A stretch of DNA of 64,000 bases from Pseudomonas batumici (GTDB taxonomy: Bacteria; Pseudomonadota; Gammaproteobacteria; Pseudomonadales; Pseudomonadaceae). The number at the start of each line of letters is the position of its first letter. Within the stretch, counting starts at the first letter, position 1. The notes beneath the pieces were generated by a model that was not told the DNA's origin, did no database searches, and saw only the letters and a list, made by a program, of their open reading frames with translations. The position numbers and the translations under genes are program-made. Location: contig NZ_JXDG01000057.1 in assembly GCF_000820515.1 (NCBI RefSeq), positions 62,001 to 126,000 on the forward strand, in the 5' to 3' direction. Positions 19,516 to 27,859 of the stretch are shown one piece after another.

Positions 19516-19860
19516 CTAGATCGCCCGGGACAAACCGCCCAGCGTCAGCAGGTGCACGACACACACCACCCGAATCAGGCCGCTGAAATTCTTCACCCCG
19601 CCATAACGCAGGTGAACCTCCATATCCACATTGGACAGCAAGGCATTGACCGTACATTCATGGGTATTGGCGATATCGGCCAATACCTTCCAGTAAACCT
19701 CCTCCAGACGCAAGCAGGTGGCAAAACCATTCAAACGCACCGAACGCGAAACCGGCTTCGCCAACCCAATATCGAAATCCAGCAACAGGGGATCCACCCG
19801 GGTCTTGCGCAAACAACCGGAACTCCCCACCTCATGCCCCACCCACTGAACCATTTTCAT
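19516..19860 (-). CDS. Ribbon-helix-helix domain protein
   Basis: The frame encodes about 114 residues. The central part (RSVRLNGFATCLRLEEVYW, then LADIANTHECTVNALLSNVD and NFSGLIRVVCVVHLL) has the pattern of the RHH_4 (PF13467-type) ribbon-helix-helix family, which suggests DNA binding. ATG 19860 is preceded by GGAG at good spacing; an in-frame ATG at 19917 would add 19 residues with little family character. It stands upstream of fmdB, separated by about 165 bases. Target unknown. Confidence 0.7.
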   Translation of the reverse strand: MKMVQWVGHEVGSSGCLRKTRVDPLLLDFDIGLAKPVSRSVRLNGFATCLRLEEVYWKVLADIANTHECTVNALLSNVDMEVHLRYGGVKNFSGLIRVVCVVHLLTLGGLSRAI

Positions 19861-20283
19861 CGCACTCCGTCGCTGCACGCCTTTGAATAAAGGCGTTCCT
19901 GGCAAACCTCCTGACATAAAACATTAAGTAAAAAACCCTATCCAGCAGACTGCACTACAGCCACTGTAGGAAGGGTCCATTAAATAAAGAAGAACAACGA
20001 AAAGCCCGGGAGCGGGCACCTGCGAACGCCTGCAAGCGTCTGGCCCGCGGACTTTGCCGACAGCGGCCCTGCCCCGCTGCAAGTTCTCCGACAGCGGCCC
20101 GGCGTCGAAGTTTGAGAAGGCCTGGGCTTTGCTGTTAAATAGAGACGGTGTCGTCGCTGTCGAATCTCTGGCAGTGGCGCATAGGCGGATGATCACACGT
20201 GTCCAGCGCCTCACCTTTTTTCAGAAGCGAACCGTGTGCCACCCGCTCTTCCTTGTGATCCGTCTTTGAGTGAGTCAATAAAA
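19861..20283. other. Gene-free stretch before the cold-shock fusion gene
   Basis: About 420 bases lie between the divergent RHH gene and the plus-strand cold-shock fusion gene. No RNA gene was recognised. It should hold both promoters and possibly a long leader for the cold-shock gene. Two short GC-rich segments near 20060-20105 repeat CCGACAGCGGCCC imperfectly. Confidence 0.5.
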
Positions 20284-20889
20284 ATGTTGAAAATCGTCCA
20301 CCTGCTAACGGGCGCTGTCGCCCTGCTGCTGTCCTTTATCCCCAGCCTGCGATCCGAAGCCCTGCCTTACCTGCAACAACCCGATGCGCTGTACCTGGCA
20401 TTCTTCGGCTTGCTCAACCTCACCCTCGCGCCAGTCATCCCCTACTGGAACAAGGGTCCACGGCATCAACTGCAAATCCTGGTCAGCATCCTGCTGATCG
20501 TCGCCGTGGCGCTGCAAATCCTCACCCTGCTCGCCCCCCTGACCCAGATCGGCGGCCAACCCGCCGTGCTCCTGAGCCTGCTGGCCGCCGTGATTGCCGT
20601 ACTGCTGCACCTGGCGGTGAGTTTCTACAAGAAATCCTCCCCGGCGGCGGCACCGCACAACTACGACATGAGCAATCGCGATACCGGCACCGTGAAGTGG
20701 TTCAACACCTCCAAAGGGTTCGGCTTTATCTCGCGCGATTCCGGCGATGATATTTTCGTGCACTTTCGCGCCATCCGTGGCGAAGGCCACCGCGTACTGG
20801 TCGAAGGCCAGCGCGTGGAGTTCTCGGTGATGAACCGGGACAAGGGCCTGCAAGCCGAAGACGTGATCGCAGCCCTGCCGCGTCGCTGA
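20284..20889 (+). CDS. Membrane protein fused to a C-terminal cold-shock domain
   Basis: The 201-residue product has an N-terminal hydrophobic half (about 1-122) with three or four predicted membrane helices, then a complete cold-shock domain (about 129-198) with the RNP1-like KGFGFIS and RNP2-like DIFVHF motifs. The cold-shock part alone begins with an in-frame ATG at 20668-20670 (MSNRDTGTVKWF), so a separate short CspD-like protein from internal initiation is possible, though no strong ribosome site precedes it. Position next to slyX matches a P. aeruginosa cold-shock gene (PA0961, from memory). The role of membrane attachment is unknown. Confidence 0.85.
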   Translation: MLKIVHLLTGAVALLLSFIPSLRSEALPYLQQPDALYLAFFGLLNLTLAPVIPYWNKGPRHQLQILVSILLIVAVALQILTLLAPLTQIGGQPAVLLSLLAAVIAVLLHLAVSFYKKSSPAAAPHNYDMSNRDTGTVKWFNTSKGFGFISRDSGDDIFVHFRAIRGEGHRVLVEGQRVEFSVMNRDKGLQAEDVIAALPRR

Positions 20890-20897
20890 TCGGCCAC

Positions 20898-20937
20898 AAA
20901 AAAACGCGAGGCAGCCGGGCTGCCTCGCGTTTTTTTA
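20898..20937. terminator. Bidirectional terminator between cold-shock gene and slyX
   Basis: Long inverted arms (ACGCGAGGCAGC and GCTGCCTCGCGT) are bordered by an A run on the left and a T run on the right, so the hairpin can stop transcription from both sides. Confidence 0.92.
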
Positions 20938-20952
20938 TGTCGACGGATTGAC

Positions 20953-21159
20953 TTAATAATGAGGCGGCGGCGCGTCCTCTTCGAAAGAACCGAACTGCCC
21001 CATCATTTCTTCATGGCGCTTGAGCAGGGCCGCCATCTGCAATTGCAGACGCTCGACCACGCGCTGCTGCTCCACCAGCACATCATTGAGCGACTGGATC
21101 GTGTCATCCTGAAACGCCAGGCGACTTTCCAACTCGGTCACGCGATCTTCAAGGTTCAT
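20953..21159 (-). CDS. slyX: SlyX family protein
   Basis: The 68-residue protein is a coiled coil (MNLEDRVTELESRLAFQD) ending in the acidic tail and the family-typical PPPHY. SlyX has no firmly known function. It overlaps the upstream HIT gene by four bases (ATGA), so the two are translated together. Confidence 0.93.
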   Translation of the reverse strand: MNLEDRVTELESRLAFQDDTIQSLNDVLVEQQRVVERLQLQMAALLKRHEEMMGQFGSFEEDAPPPHY

Positions 21160-21587
21160 ACAACCGCCTGCACAAAACGCGGGTCATGCTGGAAGGCCAC
21201 GCGCAACTTTTCGCGAATCCGCGCAACTTCCTCATCGCTGTAAGGCTGGGCCGGGTGCTTGCCCCAGACCGGTGCCGGCCATGCCACATCGTCGCGCCGA
21301 CGGACAATCACATGCATGTGCAACTGGCTGACCACATTGCCCAAGGCCGCGACATTCATCTTGTCCGCCTGGAAGACCGATTGGAGCAACTGCGCCAACT
21401 CCGTGGTCTCTTGCCACAACTGCAACTGATCGGCTGCCTCCAGTTGGAACACTTCGCTGATATCCGCACGCCGTGGCACCAGGATGAACCAGGGATAGTT
21501 CGAATCATTGGACAGCAGCACTCGGCACAACGGCAGGTCGCCCAACGGCAAGGTGTCTTGTTGAAGACGCGAATCGAGAACGAACAC
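21156..21587 (-). CDS. HIT-family hydrolase
   Basis: The 143-residue protein has the histidine-triad-like LHMHVIVRRR motif near residue 94 and the N-terminal PWFILVPR segment of HIT proteins, which hydrolyse nucleotide-phosphoramidates or dinucleoside polyphosphates. GTG 21587 was chosen because AGGAG lies eight bases upstream and the family N-terminus starts there; the open frame upstream is not supported. It pairs with slyX. Confidence 0.88.
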   Translation of the reverse strand: MFVLDSRLQQDTLPLGDLPLCRVLLSNDSNYPWFILVPRRADISEVFQLEAADQLQLWQETTELAQLLQSVFQADKMNVAALGNVVSQLHMHVIVRRRDDVAWPAPVWGKHPAQPYSDEEVARIREKLRVAFQHDPRFVQAVV

Positions 21588-22532
21588 CGTGAATACTCCT
21601 GCATGACTGATAGGTTTACAGGCCGTCAGGATACCCGTGATCAGCCGCCGATTCACGGCCCAGGCAAGCGACACCGGCAAATGGGCGAATACGGGGCACT
21701 AGTGCTCCAGAATGGAACAGTCAACGTTTTCCCGGAACCAGAAAGACCACAAAATTACACACCAGCCAGAAAAAGCCCCAGATCGCCACAAAAATGTCAC
21801 CTTTGTCTGAAATCCTTTGCCTACGTCATCGAGGGCGGTGCCTGACTCAAGGGACAAAAAAGCACACCTTGCTGTTACCCGCCGCCCCCGTCGACACTGC
21901 GGATCAGTTTTTTGCACCAAAACCGCACACTACGACTACTATCAGTGCACGCCTCACCCACCGACTACCCAGTCGGAGTGTGGACCGGTAACATTTTTTG
22001 CTTTCCATGGATTTTCAACGGATTAGCAGCACAAGGAAAAGCAGTACGTCAAGTGCCCGCGCAAACGCCGCCGTCCCTAGGTTTCATAAGGGTTTCAGCG
22101 CGATGACGGTGCCTGATAATTTTTTTTCTTACATTTTTTTCACTTTGTGCATGCTTGTTGCATTACTGAATCAATAGTCGCGACAGAGGGTCTGCCCGGA
22201 AGCTGAAGCTCCTGCGACATCGTAACAACGCTGCACAGTGCGCCCATGGAGAGTTCAGGGCTTGAACATAGACAGACCCTTTGCTTCTATGCTCATGCGT
22301 TTGAAACAGCGCTGAAGTTGTACAGCCCGTAGCAAAAGGGCTGTGAATTTGCGACATGGAGCTAGCTTTTTGCGACAGGCTCGTAAAGAAGCCGCAAGGA
22401 TAGGTGTGCAAGTATCGCCAAGTTTGTCGACGTGATATAAGTTTGCGCCGACACAAAAAAGAAAGAGCCGCCCAGACAAAAATACAGGTGGGACGGCAGT
22501 ACTCTTCCTAAAAACCAAAGGAGCAAATCACG
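21588..22532. other. 945-base gene-free region upstream of oprD
   Basis: No convincing gene is present on either strand; short open frames lack ribosome sites and familiar sequence. It is AT-richer than its surroundings, with T runs near 22119-22140, and has a small perfect hairpin CCGACT-ACCC-AGTCGG at 21961-21976. Close to oprD, 22456-22467 contains an A-rich AANAANAA motif of the type bound by Hfq/Crc. It probably holds the oprD control region, perhaps with a long leader or an unrecognised small RNA. Confidence 0.5.
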
Positions 22533-23876
22533 ATGCGCGTGATGAAGTGGAGCATGATCGCCCTGGCTGTTACCGCAGCAGGCTCGCAAGTGGCTATGGC
22601 CGACCCGTTCGTAACCCCTCAGTCCGATGCCAAGGGTTTCGTTGAAGGTTCTTCGTTTGGTGTGAATCTGAAGAACTACTACTTCAACCGGGACAAGAAA
22701 GATGGTGGCGTCGACCAGAAAGACTGGTCCCAAGGCGTACTGGGCAAATTCAGCTCTGGCTATACCCAAGGCACCGTCGGTGTAGGTGTCGACGCCTTTG
22801 GTGATGCTGGTTTCAAGCTTGACGGTGACAACACCCACGTGGGTACCGGCAACCTGAGCCATGGCGCAAATGGCGTCAACAACAGCTTTGGTAAAGCAGG
22901 CGCGGACGTCCGCGTTCGCATCTCCAAAACCGAGCTGAAATTCGGCGACTTCACTCCTACCACGGCACCAGTATTCGCCGTCGGCGGCAGCCGTCTGTTC
23001 CAACAGACCGCTCGTGGCTTCCAACTGCAGAGCAGTGAAGTTAAAGACCTGGATCTCGAAGCCGGTCATTTCTATGCCGGTAGCAGCTCGGACTACACCT
23101 CGCTTCAGGGCAACCTGTTTGCCACCTATGCAGGTGTTACGGCCAAGAGCATCGACTATGTTGGCGGTAAGTACGCCATCAACGACAACCTGACTGCCTC
23201 CCTGTACGGTGCCAAGCTCAAGGATATCTGGAACCAGTACTACACCAACGTCAACTACACCCTGCCACTGGCTACTGACCAGTCCTTGAACTTCGATTTC
23301 AACCTGTATCATACAGACGATGCCGGTGCGGCGAAGGCAGGCAAGATCGACAACAACGCTTTCTCGCTGGCAGCCGCCTATTCGTTCCTGAAGGCACACA
23401 CCATTACTGTGGCGTTCCAGAAGGTTAACGGCAACACCCCATTCGACTACATCGGTGTGGAGCGTGGCAAGGGGAACCAAGGTGGTGACTCGATCTTCCT
23501 GGCTAACTCGATTCAGTACTCCGACTTCAACGGCCCAGGCGAAAAATCCTGGCAGGCCCGTTATGACATTAAAATGGCTGAGTACGGCGTCCCAGGTCTG
23601 AGCTTCATGGCTCGTTATGTCCACGGCCAAGGCATCGACGGCACCGGTGCAGACGTTAACGGTGCATATCGCGATAGTAAGGGCAACCCTATCTATGGCG
23701 CAGACGGCCATCACTTCGAAACCAACCTGGAAGCCAAGTACGTTGTCCAGTCTGGTCCTCTGAAGGATCTGTCCTTCCGTGCACGTCAAGCTTGGCACCG
23801 TGGCAATGCTGACGATGGCGAAGGCAATATCAACGAGTTCCGCCTGATCACCGAGTACCCAATCACCATCCTGTAA
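22533..23876 (+). CDS. oprD: OprD-family outer-membrane porin
   Basis: The 447-residue protein has a signal peptide ending AMADP (about residue 24) and the OprD-family beta-barrel, with NYYFNRD, GGSRLFQQTARGFQLQ, QYSDFNGPGEKSWQARYD and a C-terminal ITIL. In the family these are 18-stranded channels for basic amino acids or carboxylates. The neighbourhood (slyX, HIT, cold-shock gene) matches P. aeruginosa oprD (PA0958, from memory), so this may be the positional ortholog, but OprD paralogs are numerous. AAAGGAG precedes the start. Confidence 0.9.
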   Translation: MRVMKWSMIALAVTAAGSQVAMADPFVTPQSDAKGFVEGSSFGVNLKNYYFNRDKKDGGVDQKDWSQGVLGKFSSGYTQGTVGVGVDAFGDAGFKLDGDNTHVGTGNLSHGANGVNNSFGKAGADVRVRISKTELKFGDFTPTTAPVFAVGGSRLFQQTARGFQLQSSEVKDLDLEAGHFYAGSSSDYTSLQGNLFATYAGVTAKSIDYVGGKYAINDNLTASLYGAKLKDIWNQYYTNVNYTLPLATDQSLNFDFNLYHTDDAGAAKAGKIDNNAFSLAAAYSFLKAHTITVAFQKVNGNTPFDYIGVERGKGNQGGDSIFLANSIQYSDFNGPGEKSWQARYDIKMAEYGVPGLSFMARYVHGQGIDGTGADVNGAYRDSKGNPIYGADGHHFETNLEAKYVVQSGPLKDLSFRARQAWHRGNADDGEGNINEFRLITEYPITIL

Positions 23877-23917
23877 TCACCCGATTACTTGCTGGATGAT
23901 GTGACACTCGTTTGAAG

Positions 23918-23948
23918 AAAGGCCCATCCTGGTGATGGGCCTTTTTTA
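23918..23948 (+). terminator. Terminator of oprD
   Basis: Arms AAGGCCCATC and GATGGGCCTT close on a short loop and are followed by a T run, about 40 bases after the oprD stop. Confidence 0.9.
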
Positions 23949-24037
23949 TTGCGTCGTGATTGAGCAGAGCAACTTGATAGCCAGCTAATAAATAGCAAGC
24001 GTGATAGTTATCCCTCTCTTCCCTTAACTACGGGCAC

Positions 24038-24057
24038 AAAAAAAGGGCTTTCGCCCC
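24038..24057 (-). terminator. Terminator on minus strand (MscS-like gene)
   Basis: On the minus strand, GGGC-GAAA-GCCC followed by seven T forms a compact terminator. It lies beyond the REPIN, about 225 bases after the channel gene stop. Confidence 0.7.
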
Positions 24058-24104
24058 AGTACCGGTCCGCTGAATAAGTGAAACCTTGAAAACGCCGCAA
24101 AACC

Positions 24105-24191
24105 CTGTAGGAGCCAGCTTGCTGGCGATGAGGCCCGCAAGGCCTGCATCGATCTTGCGGGCCTCATCGCTGGCAAGCCAGGCTCCTACAA
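24105..24191. repeat. REPIN between oprD and mscS-like gene
   Basis: Complete pair of inverted REP arms (CTGTAGGAGCCAGCTTGCTG and complement), with the inner part also self-complementary (AGGCCCGCAAG and CTTGCGGGCCT), so the whole element can fold into one long hairpin. Confidence 0.85.
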
Positions 24192-24282
24192 GGGCCAGTG
24201 TGCTTTCGAATGGGTATTCACAACATGAGACCTGAACGCTGATCCTTGATGCCCCCTCACCGGCCAGGCATCAAGACCTCGA

Positions 24283-25125
24283 TCACTTCACCGACTCTTC
24301 CTGCACCATCCGCACCACCTGCTGCGGAAACGGAATATCGATCCCCGCCGCTTTCAGGCGGTCCCGCGCCTGCTCATTGAACATGAACAGCACGTCCCAG
24401 TAATCGGGCGTATTGACCCACACCCGCAGGGACACCGTGATCGAGTGAGCCCCCAGCGTAGCCACCACGACCACTGGCGCCGGATCGGCCAACACCCGCC
24501 GGTCCTTCGCCATCTCCAGCAGCACCTCGCGGGCCTCCTGCAGATTCGCCTGGAAATCCACGCCGACGTCGAACACCACCCGACGAGTCAACTGACGGTT
24601 GTAGTTGGTGATGATCCCGTTGGACAGGTTGCCGTTGGGCACCACCACGGTCTTGTTGTCCCCAGTGCGCAGGATGGTGTGGAAAATCTGGATACTGTCC
24701 ACCGTTCCGCTGATGCCCTGGGCTTCGATCCAGTCACCGATACGAAACGGCCGGAACAGCAGAATCAACACCCCGCCGGCAAAATTCGCCAGGCTGCCCT
24801 GCAACGCCAGGCCGATGGCCAGGCCCGCCGCACCGATGGCTGCGACGAAGGAGGTGGTCTCCACGCCGATCATCGACGCCACGCTGACGATCAACATCAC
24901 CTTGAGGCCGATGTTCGCCAGGCTGCTGATAAACCCCTGCAATGCCAGGTCGGCATTGCGCAATGCCAGCAACCTGCCCACGCGGTGGGTCAGGCCGTTG
25001 ATCAGCCACCAGCCGATACACAAGGTGACGATGGCCAGCAGCAGACGGCTGCCGTATTGCATGATCATCGGGATCCAGGCCTCTGAAACCTTGACCCAGT
25101 GATCCACTTGCGCGTTCAAATCCAT
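24283..25125 (-). CDS. Small-conductance mechanosensitive channel (MscS family)
   Basis: The 280-residue protein has three membrane helices: about 18-42, 60-90, and the pore-lining third helix with the Gly/Ala pattern IGAAGLAIGLALQGSLANFAGG, followed by the MscS beta domain (FRIGDWIEA, VVVPNGNLSNG) and C-terminal alpha/beta domain. Length equals the short MscS type of E. coli. It releases solutes on hypo-osmotic shock. Same neighbourhood as P. aeruginosa PA4394, beside yajQ. Confidence 0.95.
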   Translation of the reverse strand: MDLNAQVDHWVKVSEAWIPMIMQYGSRLLLAIVTLCIGWWLINGLTHRVGRLLALRNADLALQGFISSLANIGLKVMLIVSVASMIGVETTSFVAAIGAAGLAIGLALQGSLANFAGGVLILLFRPFRIGDWIEAQGISGTVDSIQIFHTILRTGDNKTVVVPNGNLSNGIITNYNRQLTRRVVFDVGVDFQANLQEAREVLLEMAKDRRVLADPAPVVVVATLGAHSITVSLRVWVNTPDYWDVLFMFNEQARDRLKAAGIDIPFPQQVVRMVQEESVK

Positions 25126-25247
25126 TGTTCTCTCCGGTTACCCTACGATGACCCGGCGAAACGACGGCCGCACTGCGCAACCCATCGTTTCACCGTGGTT
25201 GGGCCCTCCGACGCTGATAACTCCCAGAGGTTCCCTGACAGACTAGA

Positions 25248-25733
25248 TCAGTCGCGGAAATTGTTGAATTGCAGCGGCACGTCGAACTCCTTGGCCCGCA
25301 GGTTGGCAATCGCCTCCTGCAGGTCGTCGCGCTTCTTGCCGGTGACCCGCACCTGCTCGCCCTGGATGGCGGCCTGGACCTTGAGCTTGGCGTCCTTGAT
25401 ATGGGCGACGATTTTCTTCGCCGTGTCCTTGTCGATCCCTTCCTTGAAGGTCGCTTCCTGCTTCATGACCTTGCCGGACGCATAGGCGTCCTTGATTTCA
25501 AGGCACTTGACGTCGATCTTGCGCTTGACCAGGGCCATGCGCAGGATCTCCAGCATGGCTTCGAGCTGGAACTCGGCCTCGGCGGTCAGGATCACGGTCT
25601 GCTCTTTGTCCTTGAACTCGAAGGAACCCTTGCCCTTGAGGTCATAACGACGGTCCAGCTCCTTGACGGCGTTCTCGACGGCGTTGGTGACTTCGTGCTT
25701 GTCCAGTTCGGATACCACGTCGAACGACGGCAT
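25248..25733 (-). CDS. yajQ: YajQ-family nucleotide-binding protein
   Basis: The 161-residue protein starts MPSFDVVSELDKHE and ends PLQFNNFRD, both typical of YajQ. The fold is two RNP-like ferredoxin domains. In Xanthomonas and Pseudomonas family members have been reported to bind cyclic-di-GMP and affect transcription; for this copy that is inference. It is divergent from the receiver-GGDEF gene, 118 bases away, an interesting neighbour for a c-di-GMP effector. Confidence 0.96.
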   Translation of the reverse strand: MPSFDVVSELDKHEVTNAVENAVKELDRRYDLKGKGSFEFKDKEQTVILTAEAEFQLEAMLEILRMALVKRKIDVKCLEIKDAYASGKVMKQEATFKEGIDKDTAKKIVAHIKDAKLKVQAAIQGEQVRVTGKKRDDLQEAIANLRAKEFDVPLQFNNFRD

Positions 25734-25851
25734 CGTATTTCTCCAAAATAAAGTCGGCGCGGCTCAATACCGATGGAGCGCGCCTGGTTTGACGGTTAAA
25801 ATCCGGGGGCATTATAGCGGTTCTTCCCACTCAATCACTTGTGAGCGACCC

Positions 25852-26805
25852 ATGCCGAACCCGGATCTGAGCATTTTGCTGGTGAGCGATGAGAAGCTGG
25901 CCAGCAGTACGCTGGGCAGCAGCCTCCAGCGCATGGGTTATCAGGATATCCGCCAGGCCAATGACAGCGTCCTGGCACTGGAGCAACTCGACCAGCGGGC
26001 CGCCGGCCTGCTGATCTGCGCAGGAAGCGCAGGTCTGGCGCTGGCCGCCAAGGTCCGACAACGGGACGAGATGAACAATCACTACACCTACGTGATCCTC
26101 ATCAGCGAACAATCGCCCGCGCTGTTGCTGGACGAGACCTCGGACAACGACATCGACGACCTGCTCGCCCCGGCCGATGTCGACCGCCATCTGCAGACCC
26201 GGGTACTCGCCGCCGACCGCCTGTGCAACACCCTACAGCGCCTGCGCCAGGAAAACCGCCTGCTGCGCCAGAACATCGCCAGCCTCGAACAGCGTAACCT
26301 GGTGGACTCCCTGACCGGCCTGGGCAATGCCCGCTATCTGCGCCAGAAGCTCACCGACAGCCTGCGCCAGGTCCAGGCCCGCGGCGGTGCCATCTGCTAC
26401 CTGCTGATCGGTATCGAACAGGCCGAGTCGCTGCAACGCCAGTATGGCAACGACCTCTACGACGAGCTGCTGCAAGCCATCGCCCGCCGCCTGCAACAAC
26501 TGGTGCGCCCGCTGGATGTGCTGGCCCGCCTGGACGAGCGGCATTTCGTCCTGATGACCCTGCCGCCCGACCTTCAGGAGTGCGCCCCCAGCAGCTTCAA
26601 GCGCCTGCACGACGGCCTGAACCTCAAGACCTTCATGACCAACGCCGGCTCCATCGAGCTCAAGGCCGGCATCAGCCTGGTCGGCCTGGACAGCAAGTGC
26701 TTCCCCCTGGACCCGCAGACCCTGATGGACGAAGCCGAGGGACTGCTGCTCGAATCCTATGCCGGCGGCGTGGTCAGCGCCAAACGCCTGCCGGCCCGCA
26801 GCTGA
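25852..26805 (+). CDS. Pseudo-receiver protein with degenerate GGDEF domain
   Basis: The 317-residue protein has an N-terminal receiver-like domain (about 5-118) and a C-terminal diguanylate-cyclase-like domain (about 150-310, starting LVDSLTGLGN). The aspartate expected at the phosphorylation site is replaced (LLICAG, C56). The GGDEF signature is LDERHF (227-232), so cyclase activity is not expected. Both domains thus look catalytically dead and may act by binding. The P. aeruginosa gene at the same place (PA4396, from memory) also has an atypical motif, so the degeneration may be old. Start ATG 25852 is set by homology; the stop overlaps panE by one base (TGATG). Confidence 0.88.
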   Translation: MPNPDLSILLVSDEKLASSTLGSSLQRMGYQDIRQANDSVLALEQLDQRAAGLLICAGSAGLALAAKVRQRDEMNNHYTYVILISEQSPALLLDETSDNDIDDLLAPADVDRHLQTRVLAADRLCNTLQRLRQENRLLRQNIASLEQRNLVDSLTGLGNARYLRQKLTDSLRQVQARGGAICYLLIGIEQAESLQRQYGNDLYDELLQAIARRLQQLVRPLDVLARLDERHFVLMTLPPDLQECAPSSFKRLHDGLNLKTFMTNAGSIELKAGISLVGLDSKCFPLDPQTLMDEAEGLLLESYAGGVVSAKRLPARS

Positions 26806-27722
26806 TGAGCACCCACTGGCATGTACTGGGCGCCGGCAGCCTGGGCAGCCTGTGGGCCACCCGGTTGGCCAGGGCCGGCCTGCCGGTCAAGCTGATCCTG
26901 CGTGACGCCGCGCGGCTGGCGGCGTACGAAGCGGCGGGCGGCTTGACCCTGGTCGAACAGGGCCAGGAACAACGCTTTGCCATTGCCGCCGAGACCCTCG
27001 ACGCCGACACCCCCATCGAGCGTCTGCTGGTGGCGTGCAAGGCCTACGACGCCGAAGCGGCGGTCACCCGCCTCGCCTCACGACTCACCCCCGGCGCCGA
27101 TCTGCTGCTGCTGCAAAACGGCCTCGGCAGCCAGGACGCGGTGGCGGCCCGGGTACCGCACGCGCGCTGCCTGTTCGCCTCCAGCACCGAAGGCGCCTTT
27201 CGCGACGGTGACTGGCGCGTGGTGTTCGCCGGCCACGGTTTCACCTGGTTGGGGGACGTCGCCCATCCCCAGCCACCTTACTGGCTCGATGACCTGACCC
27301 TCGCCGGCATCCCCCACGAATGGAACACCCAGATCCTCACCCGGCTCTGGCGCAAGCTGGCGCTCAACTGCGCCATCAACCCGCTGACGGTGCTCTACGA
27401 TTGCCGCAACGGTGGCTTGCTGGAACATCATTGCGAAGTCGCCACGCTCTGCGCCGAACTGGCCGAACTGCTCGAATGCTGCGGCCAGCCGGCCGCCGCG
27501 CTGGACCTGCCCAGCGAAGTGGAACGGGTGATCCAGGCCACGGCGGCGAACTACTCCTCCATGTACCAGGACGTCGCCCAGGGACGGCGTACCGAAATCG
27601 GCTACCTGCTGGGCTATGCCTGCGCGGCCGCCGCACGGCATCACCTCAACCTGCCGCACCTGAGCCGCCTGTACAACCGACTGGTGGCCCACCTGACGGC
27701 CAAAGGCCTGCCCAGCACCTAA
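26805..27722 (+). CDS. panE: 2-dehydropantoate 2-reductase (ketopantoate reductase family)
   Basis: The 305-residue enzyme reduces ketopantoate to pantoate with NADPH for pantothenate/CoA synthesis. It has the N-terminal Rossmann motif LGAGSLGSLWA, then the substrate-domain residues in RKLALNCAINPLT (catalytic Lys), and SSMYQDVAQGRRTEIGYLLG near the C-terminus. It starts inside the stop of the preceding gene. The same window carries coaA, the next pathway kinase, but 24 kb away. Confidence 0.93.
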   Translation: MSTHWHVLGAGSLGSLWATRLARAGLPVKLILRDAARLAAYEAAGGLTLVEQGQEQRFAIAAETLDADTPIERLLVACKAYDAEAAVTRLASRLTPGADLLLLQNGLGSQDAVAARVPHARCLFASSTEGAFRDGDWRVVFAGHGFTWLGDVAHPQPPYWLDDLTLAGIPHEWNTQILTRLWRKLALNCAINPLTVLYDCRNGGLLEHHCEVATLCAELAELLECCGQPAAALDLPSEVERVIQATAANYSSMYQDVAQGRRTEIGYLLGYACAAAARHHLNLPHLSRLYNRLVAHLTAKGLPST

Positions 27723-27859
27723 GCCGGTAAACATGAGCGCGTCAACATGAGCCGAGCCGCGCAAAAGACCCGGGCCAAACCGACGGTTTGATACACTCAA
27801 GGATGGCTGGGCGATCGAACCCCGCCCGCCTCTCCCCGTCTCTCGAAACAGGACAACCG

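Larger units (their letters stand above)
23877..24282. other. Intergenic region with two terminators and a REPIN
   Basis: This convergent gap between oprD and the MscS-like gene holds the oprD terminator, a minus-strand terminator for the channel gene and one REPIN, each listed separately. No gene seen. Confidence 0.8.
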
